Of a DNA stretch of 41,320 bases, positions 15,813 through 22,744 are shown one piece after another. The first letter of the stretch is position 1; each line of letters starts with the position of its first letter. The stretch lies in NCBI GenBank assembly GCA_024280945.1, contig JAMXLO010000067.1:1-41320 (forward strand). The letters run 5' to 3'. The position numbers and the translations under genes were made by a program. The stretch is from Acetobacteraceae bacterium. Lineage in GTDB: Bacteria; Pseudomonadota; Alphaproteobacteria; Acetobacterales; Acetobacteraceae. A model generated the notes under the pieces. The model was not told the DNA's origin, made no database searches, and saw nothing but the letters and a program-made list of their open reading frames with translations.

Positions 15813-16676
15813 TCAGCACATCCTGATACGAAGTGAGAGGCTTCGTCGCTCACCCGGCGGGATGAGCATCAATCCCGGCTTGTCAGTGAACTCGCCGTCG
15901 AAATCCACCGGGCTGGCTGTGCCGTGCCACGGCTCGATACACAGGAAGTTACCGCCCTCCCTCGACCAGATGCCAAGCTGAGTAAATCCCTCCCACGATA
16001 GTTCGATCGCCGCCGTATCCGGCGCACTGTAGCGGACCGAGTGGCTGACCGGATCGGTCAGTATCAGCGCATCCTCAGCAAACAGCGCCGGTTCGAGGTG
16101 CAGTGTGCTGCCCATGGTCGACGCCTCCGGCTCCCCACGCAGCAGCCCCTGATCCAGCCGTTCAACCGGCCCTGTCTCCGGTTGAGCGAATTCGAGAACA
16201 TGCGCCGATTTGGCCACGCCGTCGGCCAGCGGCCATATGAAGGCGGGATGTGCGCCAAGCGATGCCGGGAGCACGGTGCGGTTCGGATTGGAGATGGTGA
16301 AATTCTGCTCCAGCGTGTCGTCATCCAGGCTGAACGCGACTTCAAGGCGGAATGCAAACGGGTAAAGAGCCCGGGTCTCCGCATCCTCGTGCAGCACCAA
16401 TCGGCAACCAGACGCCGAACGGTTGAGCCAGGCGAACCGTCGGTCGCGCGCAAACCCATGCTGGGTCAACCGGTACGTCTTGCCGGCATGGCGCAAAGTG
16501 TCGTTCTTCAGTCGGCCAACGATGGGGAAGAGAACAGGCGCGTGACGAGGCCAGATCGGCGCCCCTTGCCAGAGCATCTCCTCACCCGCCGCATTGCACA
16601 GGGAGCACAGTTCCGCTCCATCCGCCTTCACAGTGGCAGAGAGAGTGCCATTCGACAGCGTATGTCTATCCATCAT
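15813..16676 (-). CDS. Aldose 1-epimerase family protein
   Basis: A 287-residue galactose-mutarotase-fold protein. Conserved features include LFPIVGRLKNDTL, the Arg/His region QHGFARDRRF, LGAHPAFIWPL (catalytic His) and the general-base Glu in LCIEPWHG. The family interconverts alpha and beta anomers of hexoses or sugar phosphates. The LacX/YeaD-like branch is most similar. No signal peptide, so cytoplasmic. Two tandem ATG codons (16676, 16673) are possible starts. It is isolated from sugar genes here, so its substrate is unclear. Confidence 0.88.
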   Translation of the reverse strand: MMDRHTLSNGTLSATVKADGAELCSLCNAAGEEMLWQGAPIWPRHAPVLFPIVGRLKNDTLRHAGKTYRLTQHGFARDRRFAWLNRSASGCRLVLHEDAETRALYPFAFRLEVAFSLDDDTLEQNFTISNPNRTVLPASLGAHPAFIWPLADGVAKSAHVLEFAQPETGPVERLDQGLLRGEPEASTMGSTLHLEPALFAEDALILTDPVSHSVRYSAPDTAAIELSWEGFTQLGIWSREGGNFLCIEPWHGTASPVDFDGEFTDKPGLMLIPPGERRSLSLRIRMC

Positions 16677-16866
16677 GGCGCGCTACCCAACGGCGGATGG
16701 CGACGCTGCAATTGCAGGCGTCGGTGCTGCCACGTCCGAGCATAGTCCTGGTTGAGGCTGAGTCGACACCCCCCTGCCCGACCGTCTGAACCGGCAATCA
16801 GCCATCGAACGCAAACGGATCAGAAGCACGTAAACTCGCAGCGCGCCTCATCAATAGGCTCGTACG

Positions 16867-17262
16867 CTAGGCGCCCAGTTCAGCACGCACCACTGCTTCG
16901 AGCTCACGCATACGAAACGGCTTGCTCAGGAAGCGCCAACCGATTTGCTGTGGAACGAAATAGCCGGAAATCAAGATAACCTTCAGGTCGCGTTGGCACT
17001 GAGTCGCCAGATCGACCAATTCAATCCCGGACATGTCCGGCATGCGAATATCGCTAATGATCATGCGCAGGTCGGGATGCCGCGGCAGCAGCTCCAAAGC
17101 TTCGAGACCACCGTTGGCCTGAACCACGTTGTAACCAGAGCTTTCAAGAAACTCGGCAACAACGATCCTCACCTCCGGATCATCGTCGACAATCAGAAGT
17201 TTTGGTCGGGTCGTATGGTCCGCTCCAGAAGTTGCAGTCTCACCATCCGCCGCTGAGTGCAC
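16867..17262 (-). CDS. Stand-alone response-regulator receiver domain protein
   Basis: 131 residues, a single CheY-like receiver. The acidic pair lies in IVDDDPE (residues 24-30), the phospho-acceptor is D71 (MIISDIRMPDMSG), with a Ser/Thr-position residue S99 (VILISGYF) and K114 (FLSKPF). A ~20-residue polar N-terminal tail precedes it. There is no output domain, so it must act by protein-protein contact or be part of a phosphorelay. GTG 17262 is supported by AGGGGAA upstream. No histidine kinase is adjacent; the gene is an orphan. Confidence 0.9.
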   Translation of the reverse strand: MHSAADGETATSGADHTTRPKLLIVDDDPEVRIVVAEFLESSGYNVVQANGGLEALELLPRHPDLRMIISDIRMPDMSGIELVDLATQCQRDLKVILISGYFVPQQIGWRFLSKPFRMRELEAVVRAELGA

Positions 17263-17739
17263 CGTCGTTCCCCTGCAAGCTTTGATAGGGTCACACGACT
17301 TCGATCAGAACTTGCGTGGCTTCATCGCACTACCGTTTCGCACTCAGTCAATAGCACCGTCATGTCCGCCGATCCCATGGGGATGCGCGGTCGGTTGGCC
17401 GACAACGGATCAAAAAGGTGAGAACATCAAGGAAGGTCCTCACGCTCATTAAGCTCGACACTTCGCGTGAAAATATACAGTCGTTTCAGGAAAGTTCGTC
17501 GTCGCTGGCGATAGACAACGATACTGCCAGCTCAGCGCAAAGCACTATCGACCACTTACGAAATGATCGGCCTGTCGCGCGTTCCGATAAGACAACCGTC
17601 ACCGTTCTGAATTTCTGTCAGCTTTGCAACATGCGCAGCAGGACGCTGAACGCTCAGTTCCCCTCAGCCGGGTGCCTCGAGGGCCATGAACGGCGTGTTC
17701 GCCGACCCATGGCAATCAGGGCAGCGGTATGTTGGAACG
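17263..17739. other. Gene-free stretch between the receiver gene and tRNA-Phe
   Basis: About 480 bp with no convincing gene. The reading frames that cross it run into the tRNA-Phe gene and have no recognisable domain. The base composition is less GC-rich than the flanks. No attachment-site repeat of the tRNA 3' end or integrase fragment was seen. Confidence 0.5.
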
Positions 17740-17815
17740 TGGTGCCCAGGGGCGGAATCGAACCACCGACACTGCGATTTTCAGTCGCATGCTCTACCAA
17801 CTGAGCTACCTGGGC
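17740..17815 (-). tRNA. tRNA-Phe (GAA)
   Basis: A 76-nt tRNA on the minus strand with acceptor arms GCCCAGG and CCTGGGC, discriminator A and an encoded CCA. The anticodon loop CTGAAAA gives GAA. It lies directly downstream of yacG, the classical place for tRNA-Phe in the alphaproteobacterial infA-maf-rng-yacG run. Confidence 0.96.
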
Positions 17816-17852
17816 AGCCGGGCGGTGGCCATAGACTATGCTGTCCCCGCGA

Positions 17853-18032
17853 TCAAGGCGGCTCACCCGTCTCATCGCTTCCATCTGGCGCCACTGGAAC
17901 GCGGTACTGGCCGGTAAGCCAGCGTCCGAGGTCGACGTCCGCGCAGCGCCGGCTGCAGAACGGGGAGAACCGGGCCGCTGTGGGCCTGCCACAGATTGGG
18001 CATAACGGCTTGGATGCTTCCCTTTCAGCCAT
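17853..18032 (-). CDS. yacG: DNA gyrase inhibitor / zinc-binding protein YacG
   Basis: A 59-residue protein read directly from the minus strand. It has the YacG zinc motif: CPICGRP (C11, C14) followed by FCSRRCADVDLGRWL (C26, C30), then the conserved TGQYRVP. YacG binds one zinc by four cysteines and in E. coli binds GyrB and inhibits gyrase. The ATG (18032) overlaps the end of rng by 8 nt, so translation is coupled. Its stop lies 37 nt before tRNA-Phe. The acidic C-terminal tail (APDGSDETGEPP) is typical. It is below the length at which simple gene calls are usually made. Confidence 0.95.
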   Translation of the reverse strand: MAEREASKPLCPICGRPTAARFSPFCSRRCADVDLGRWLTGQYRVPVAPDGSDETGEPP

Positions 18033-19107
18033 GTCGGTATTCGAGTGTCCATTCCTCCGCCGAGAGTGACGGATCAGAACGCATAATCAGGGTACGCCCG
18101 GTTCGCCGCGCAAGATCCGGCAGCGCGTCAGGATCCGCCCGCAGAGCTGCAAGGATGGCAGGGGAAGCGCGTAATCTTGGCTCCGAGTAGGGGGCCGCAG
18201 CGATTTCGTTTGCGATAAGCCGCAGTGCGGCCAGGCCCGCGGCGTGGGGGCCGGCCAGCATCTCGTGCAGTGGCGGATGCACGCGGGGCCGCACGATCTC
18301 GGCAAGGCCCAGGTTGGTAAACCCGAGCAGGCGCGGCCGAAGCGGATCATCCGCCAGCGCAACGTGGAGCGCAGGCGCCAACGACCGTCGCCGCCGCGCC
18401 GGCAGCCCAGCGAAATCCACCAGGATTGGCCCAGAGAGATTGCGCAACCTGATCTGCCGCGCGAGCGCTGGCAGCGCGGCCTGGTTGTGAGCGAAGTGCG
18501 TCGCGTTCTTACGCTGACCGGACGCGAGCGCGCTACCGAGGTCGATGTCGATTGCAACCAGGCCCGGCGTCGGGTGGATCCGCAACTGCATGCCGCCCGG
18601 CAGCGCGACGTCGGGTTGTGCCAACGCCTCTGCCTGGTCTTCGATCTCCTCGAACGGACCGGGCACCACCCGGAGCCTTTCGTCCAGAACTGGTCGCAGC
18701 CGCGCGGCCAGCGCCGCATCGTCTGTGACGACGGGTGCCTCCGGGAACCGTTGTGCCAGCTCCAGCAGCGCGCCAGGTCCGCGGGCTGGCGGCGTATCGG
18801 CGGGCAGAACAGCGAGACGCGGGCCCTTGCCCCCCTGCCCCGCGCGCATCACACGCACCGAGACCACATCTCCATCGTGAAGCCCCTTGCCGCCTTCACT
18901 GTCCGGCAGAAATCCCTCGCTGCCGTCCAGCGCTACGAAAGTGCCGGCCATGGCAGGTACCCTGGCGATGACGCGACCGCGGCTGATGTCTCCGACCCCA
19001 TCGGGTGCGCCGGGACGCCAGATCGCATAGTCCAGCATTTCGGCGTCCTGGATCACGGCAACCCGGACCTCGCCGGGGCTGCTCGCAGCCAGAATGCGCA
19101 CGGTCAC
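18025..19107 (-). CDS. rng: Ribonuclease E/G family protein (short form)
   Basis: A 360-residue RNase E/G. The N-terminal S1-like region (SRGRVIARVPAMAGTFVALDG, GFLPD) is followed by the catalytic DNase-I-like region. The magnesium-binding aspartates are retained: D187 in VAIDIDLGSA and D231 in ILVDFAGLP. The CPxCxGxG zinc-link motif used for tetramer formation is absent, and the protein is much shorter than E. coli RNase G (about 489 residues). It probably acts in rRNA or mRNA processing. It overlaps maf by 4 nt upstream and yacG by 8 nt downstream. Confidence 0.88.
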   Translation of the reverse strand: MTVRILAASSPGEVRVAVIQDAEMLDYAIWRPGAPDGVGDISRGRVIARVPAMAGTFVALDGSEGFLPDSEGGKGLHDGDVVSVRVMRAGQGGKGPRLAVLPADTPPARGPGALLELAQRFPEAPVVTDDAALAARLRPVLDERLRVVPGPFEEIEDQAEALAQPDVALPGGMQLRIHPTPGLVAIDIDLGSALASGQRKNATHFAHNQAALPALARQIRLRNLSGPILVDFAGLPARRRRSLAPALHVALADDPLRPRLLGFTNLGLAEIVRPRVHPPLHEMLAGPHAAGLAALRLIANEIAAAPYSEPRLRASPAILAALRADPDALPDLARRTGRTLIMRSDPSLSAEEWTLEYRHG

Positions 19108-19679
19108 GCCATTTGCCAGCCGAATCCACGCAGCAATTGCGCAGTCTCGAACAATGGCAGGCCGACGACATTGGAATAGCTACCGGAGAGGAAACGAACG
19201 AACGAAGCCGCCCTACCCTGGATTGCGTAGCCGCCGGCTTTGCCTCGCCATTCCTGGTCGGCGAGATAGGCAGCAACCTGCCGTTCGGTCAGTCTGGCGA
19301 AGCCGACGACGCTCAGCACGAGGCGCTCGCCGAGGCGGCCGTCGGGAGCGCGCAGCGCCACAGAGGTCAGCACTTGGTGCCGGCGGCCGGATAGCAAATT
19401 CAGGCAATGCCGCGCATCTACTTCGGTCTCAGCTTTCGGCAGGACACGGCGGCCTAAGGCGACCACCGTATCGGCGGCAAGCACGTATGCTTCCGAGGTC
19501 GTCGCGGCGGCTAATTTTGCCCGTGCCAGACGTTGCGCATAGCGGCGCGGCAGTTCGCCAGGCTGGATGCTCTCGTCTATGTCGGTGGAAATCACGCGGT
19601 CCGGGACGATGCCGATCTGGGCCAGAAGCGCAAGTCGCCGAAGGCTCGCGGAAGCCAGAACAAGCGTGGGCCCAGTCAC
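19104..19679 (-). CDS. maf: Maf family nucleoside triphosphate pyrophosphatase
   Basis: 191 residues. The substrate loop [12 protein letters not shown] lies at the N-terminus, the catalytic Asp region is [11 protein letters not shown], and [12 protein letters not shown] and [11 protein letters not shown] are typical of the family. Maf proteins hydrolyse non-canonical or canonical NTPs (dTTP, UTP, m5U/pseudo-UTP depending on branch) and can affect septation. It overlaps both infA (upstream) and rng (downstream) by ATGA-type 4-nt junctions. Confidence 0.93.
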   Translation of the reverse strand: MTGPTLVLASASLRRLALLAQIGIVPDRVISTDIDESIQPGELPRRYAQRLARAKLAAATTSEAYVLAADTVVALGRRVLPKAETEVDARHCLNLLSGRRHQVLTSVALRAPDGRLGERLVLSVVGFARLTERQVAAYLADQEWRGKAGGYAIQGRAASFVRFLSGSYSNVVGLPLFETAQLLRGFGWQMA

Positions 19680-19894
19680 TTGAAGCGGAAGGTAATTCGC
19701 CCCTTGCTCAAATCGTAGGGAGTCATTTCGACGTTCACCCGATCGCCGGCCAGGACGCGGATGCGATTCTTGCGCATCTTGCCGGAGGTATGGGCGAGGA
19801 TGGTGTGTTCGTTGTCGAGTTTCACGCGAAACATCGCGTTCGGCAGCAGTTCCATGACTGTGCCGCTGAATTCAATCATGTCCTCTTTCGACAA
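19676..19894 (-). CDS. infA: Translation initiation factor IF-1
   Basis: 72 residues, the exact usual length of IF-1. It is an OB-fold S1 protein: [20 protein letters not shown] at the N-terminus and the [13 protein letters not shown] block at the C-terminus. It binds the 30S A-site during initiation. It overlaps maf by 4 nt, and 60 nt separate it from hisD upstream. Many alphaproteobacteria have a UPF0262 gene between hisD and infA; it is missing here. Confidence 0.98.
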   Translation of the reverse strand: MSKEDMIEFSGTVMELLPNAMFRVKLDNEHTILAHTSGKMRKNRIRVLAGDRVNVEMTPYDLSKGRITFRFK

Positions 19895-19954
19895 TCGGAC
19901 CTCATAAAAGTGGTTGATTTTCGCGTCCGAACATGAGCGCGAGGCAAGGCAAGG

Positions 19955-21250
19955 TCAAGCGTGACCGCGCAACCTCAGGGCGATGCTGCGGGCGTGTGCG
20001 TCGAGCCCTTCCGCCTGGGCCAGAGCAACAGCGGCCGGCCCAACTCGTTGCAGCGACGCAGCATCGGCCGATACCCAGGTGGTGCGCTTTAGGAAATCGA
20101 ACACCGACAACCCCGACGCAAAACGAGCCGTGCGGCCGGTCGGCAGCACGTGATTTGGGCCGGCCACATAGTCGCCCACGGCTTCCGGACAAAACACGCC
20201 GAGAAATATCGCGCCGGCATGACGTATGCGGGCAAAGACCGGCTGCGGGTCGCGCAGCATCAGCTGCAGATGTTCCGGCGCCAGCTGGTTCGTGAGTGCC
20301 GCAGCCTCGTCCCAGTCACGCACGACAATGATTGCGCCGTGGGCTCGCCAGCTCGCGCCGGCGATTGCAGCACGCGGCAATTCCGTGAGTTCCTGCGCCA
20401 CCGCTGCCTCTACAGAGGCACCGAACCGGCCATCATCGGTGATCAAGATCGACTGCGCAGCCTCGTCGTGCTCGGCCTGCGCCAGAAGATCGAATGCCAC
20501 CTGGCGCGGGTCATTGCCGCCATCAGCGAGCACCACGACTTCCGATGGGCCGGCGATCGCATCGATGCCGACACGCCCGAATACCTGCCGCTTGGCTTCG
20601 GCGACATATGCGTTACCAGGGCCGGCAATCCGATCGACCGGCGCAATGCTGGCGGTGCCGTAGGCCAGCGCCGCTATCGCCTGGGCCCCACCTACGCGAT
20701 AGATCTCGGACACCCCGGCGCGGTGCGCTGCCGCAAGCACCAGAGGGTTCAACAAGCCCTTTGGTGCCGGCACACACATGGCGATGCGCGGCACCCCGGC
20801 CACGCGTGCCGGTATAGCGTTCATCAGCACGGACGACGGATATGCTGCCTTGCCGCCAGGTACGTACAGACCCACCGCATCCAGGGGCCGCCAACGCATC
20901 CCAAGTGTGAGGCCCGCAGCGTCGGTCTGCTCGATGTCGCCCGGCAGCTGCAGACGGTGAAATGCCTCGATGCGCAATGCGGCGAGTTCCAGCGCCTGCA
21001 TCAATTCGCCACTGATTTCGGTGACCGCCGCCTCGATTTCCTCTGCGGTGATACGCAGCCGGTCCACAGTAAGTGGCAGATCGTCGAAGCGCCGGGTGTA
21101 GCCTAGCAAGGCCGCGTCACCTTCTGCCCGTATGTCGGCGATTATCGTGGCAACCGCCTGGTCGACGCTCTCGGTGGTTTCCCGTGCCCGATCGAGCAGC
21201 GCTTGAAACCTCGCTTCGAAATCTGCCGCCCGTGTATCGAGCCGGATCAT
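19955..21250 (-). CDS. hisD: Histidinol dehydrogenase
   Basis: 431 residues, normal for HisD. It oxidises L-histidinol to L-histidine in two NAD-dependent steps. Conserved motifs include VPGGKAAYPSSVLMNAIPA, GGAQAIAALAYGT, IAGPSEV, the zinc ligand region LLAQAEHDEAAQS and VGDYVAGPNHVLPTGRTARF. The start overlaps the hisG stop by 4 nt (ATGA), so the two are translationally coupled. Confidence 0.97.
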   Translation of the reverse strand: MIRLDTRAADFEARFQALLDRARETTESVDQAVATIIADIRAEGDAALLGYTRRFDDLPLTVDRLRITAEEIEAAVTEISGELMQALELAALRIEAFHRLQLPGDIEQTDAAGLTLGMRWRPLDAVGLYVPGGKAAYPSSVLMNAIPARVAGVPRIAMCVPAPKGLLNPLVLAAAHRAGVSEIYRVGGAQAIAALAYGTASIAPVDRIAGPGNAYVAEAKRQVFGRVGIDAIAGPSEVVVLADGGNDPRQVAFDLLAQAEHDEAAQSILITDDGRFGASVEAAVAQELTELPRAAIAGASWRAHGAIIVVRDWDEAAALTNQLAPEHLQLMLRDPQPVFARIRHAGAIFLGVFCPEAVGDYVAGPNHVLPTGRTARFASGLSVFDFLKRTTWVSADAASLQRVGPAAVALAQAEGLDAHARSIALRLRGHA

Positions 21251-21957
21251 TGATCGAGCGCGGCGCGGAACCGGGCAATCCAGGCGCCGATAAGTTCCGG
21301 CTGGGTTTTAACTGCCGTGCGGTTGACGATCAGCCGAGAGGTAATCGGGGCGATGACTTCCGTTTCCACCAGCCCATTGGCGCGCAATGTCGAACCCGTT
21401 TGCACCAAGTCAACGATCAGTCTCGAAAGCCCCAGTCCGGGCGCCAGCTCCATGGCGCCGTTCAGGTGCACCACATCCACATGCACGCCACGCGAGGCGA
21501 AGTGCCGTCGCGCGATGTTCGGGTACTTGGTGGCCACCCGGACGCGCGACCAGCGTGATGGATCGTCCGTTCCCGCCGTCTCGGCCGGTTCGGCCACTGA
21601 GACGCGGCAGACGCCGATACCCAGGTCCAGTGGGGCGTAAATCTCCGGATAGTCGAACTCCAGCAGCACATCGGCGCCACAGATACCGAGTTGGGCCCCC
21701 CCGAAGGCGACAAAGGTGGCAACATCGAACGGCCGGACCCTGACCACCTCGAGCGCCGGGTCATCGGTCGGAAAACGCAGACGCCGGCTCTCCTCGTCGG
21801 TGTAGTCCGGTGCAGGAGTTATCCCGGCGCGCGCCAGAAACTCACCGCACTCAGCCAGGATGCGACCCTTGGGCAGCGCCAGTATGAGCGGTGCCGTGAT
21901 GTCGGCGCCGGGGTCGAAGGCCGGGGCCAGTGCCGAAGTTGCCCATGGAACCGTCAT
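21247..21957 (-). CDS. hisG: ATP phosphoribosyltransferase, short form
   Basis: 236 residues. It begins with a ~22-residue extension before LILALPKGRIL. Substrate motifs include GGAQLGICGADVLLEF and the PRPP loop LVQTGSTLRANGL. It catalyses the first step of histidine synthesis, ATP + PRPP to phosphoribosyl-ATP. It lacks the C-terminal regulatory domain of long HisG, so by family rule it should need a HisZ partner for activity and histidine feedback; hisZ is not in this window. AGGA lies 8 nt before the start. First gene of the minus-strand his-infA-maf-rng-yacG-tRNA-Phe run. Confidence 0.95.
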   Translation of the reverse strand: MTVPWATSALAPAFDPGADITAPLILALPKGRILAECGEFLARAGITPAPDYTDEESRRLRFPTDDPALEVVRVRPFDVATFVAFGGAQLGICGADVLLEFDYPEIYAPLDLGIGVCRVSVAEPAETAGTDDPSRWSRVRVATKYPNIARRHFASRGVHVDVVHLNGAMELAPGLGLSRLIVDLVQTGSTLRANGLVETEVIAPITSRLIVNRTAVKTQPELIGAWIARFRAALDQ

Positions 21958-22046
21958 CTTGGCCGTCCTGACGCAAGCGGTAGCGGCCTCTACCCCACGT
22001 CGCCGGGCACGGGAAGAGTACCGGCTTAGAACAAGGCAAACGAAGA

Positions 22047-22066
22047 GGCCGGGCGTGCACCCGGCC
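22047..22066 (-). terminator. Hairpin downstream of the small lipoprotein gene
   Basis: GGCCGGG (22047-22053) and CCCGGCC (22060-22066) form a perfect 7-bp GC stem with a 6-nt loop. It lies 33 nt past the lipoprotein stop and before hisG. No clear T-run follows on the minus strand. It also resembles the GC dyad in the metG leader, so it may be a repeat that serves as a transcript end. Confidence 0.5.
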
Positions 22067-22098
22067 GTTGCGTAATCATTGGCCTATGTTCTGCCGGA

Positions 22099-22278
22099 TC
22101 AAGGCGTACGGACGACCGTTGTGCTGCTGGGCGGCGGCGCTGGCGCAACATAGGTCGTCGTCGGGGCGGGCGCTGGTGTCACCACCGTTGCCGCCGGTCG
22201 CGGGCTCGGGTGCTCATGAACGTCGACACAGCCGGCGAATCCGAGAAAGACCAGAGGCAGCAGAAAGGAAATTCGCAT
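22099..22278 (-). CDS. Small Pro/Thr-rich lipoprotein
   Basis: A 59-residue predicted lipoprotein. A short signal peptide (MRISFLLPLVFLGFAGC) ends in the lipobox GFAGC, so Cys17 would be lipidated. The mature part is rich in Pro, Thr, Ala and Val, with repeats such as VTPAPAPTTT and APAPPPSS, and ends TTVVRTP. ATG 22278 has AAAGGA upstream; the open frame further upstream shows nothing conserved. It is paralogous to the 46-residue protein at 39212-39352. Function unknown; its size and composition suggest an envelope-anchored unstructured peptide. Confidence 0.8.
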   Translation of the reverse strand: MRISFLLPLVFLGFAGCVDVHEHPSPRPAATVVTPAPAPTTTYVAPAPPPSSTTVVRTP

Positions 22279-22744
22279 GTGGCATATCCTTTGGTTACGA
22301 AAAGCGGTCAGGGGGCAATCTGCTCCGTTTCGTGGCCGGTCCATGCCCCTTTTGTGGCCGCATCCTGGCCAACGGATCACGAGCCGGTGCGAGGGGTTAT
22401 TGGCGTGGTCGCCAGGATTTGGACGGCAGCTGGACCCAATAGAGGAGCACCGCTGGGGCTGCGGCGGCAGCTACCCGGGCGGACCGGCTCACAGGCGAAC
22501 TGCCGACCGGGCGCTGAGGTTGGATTCCCTTGCCCTCTGTTCCACATGTCTCCCGCGGTGATAAGGTCGGTTCGTTTCGACCTAGGTTGCGATCAGCGCG
22601 GCGTGTTTTGAGAAGGGCGCCGTGGCTCACTTGCAACGCGCGCAAATCTTGTGGCCGATGATGGGGATGCGTCCTACATCTTGTCGTTGACGACGAATCG
22701 ATAGGGGCCAGACGCTCCGCTTCCGACGCGAGGGAGAGAACGAC
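22279..22744. other. Long gene-free region upstream of nrdA
   Basis: About 465 bp between divergent lipoprotein and nrdA genes. Reading frames on both strands lack recognisable domains or ribosome sites. The last ~110 bp hold a pair of putative NrdR boxes. A long leader for nrdA or an unrecognised small RNA is possible, but nothing specific was seen. Confidence 0.5.
22639..22686 (+). promoter_or_regulatory. Putative tandem NrdR boxes upstream of nrdA
   Basis: Two sites share the core ATCTTGT and are spaced exactly 32 bp apart (boxes at about 22639-22654 and 22671-22686). The downstream box, CTACATCTTGT, matches the NrdR consensus CwAtATaTwGt at all its strongly conserved positions. The upstream one matches mainly in its right half. 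A pair of boxes about three helical turns apart is the known NrdR arrangement in front of ribonucleotide reductase genes. Confidence 0.55.

Noticed and set aside
17418-18052. Frames ending in RGGIEPPTLRFSVAC or containing VAQLVEHATENRSVGGSIPP
   Set aside because: Both are translations of tRNA-Phe and its complement; the real coding sequence in this area is yacG in another frame.
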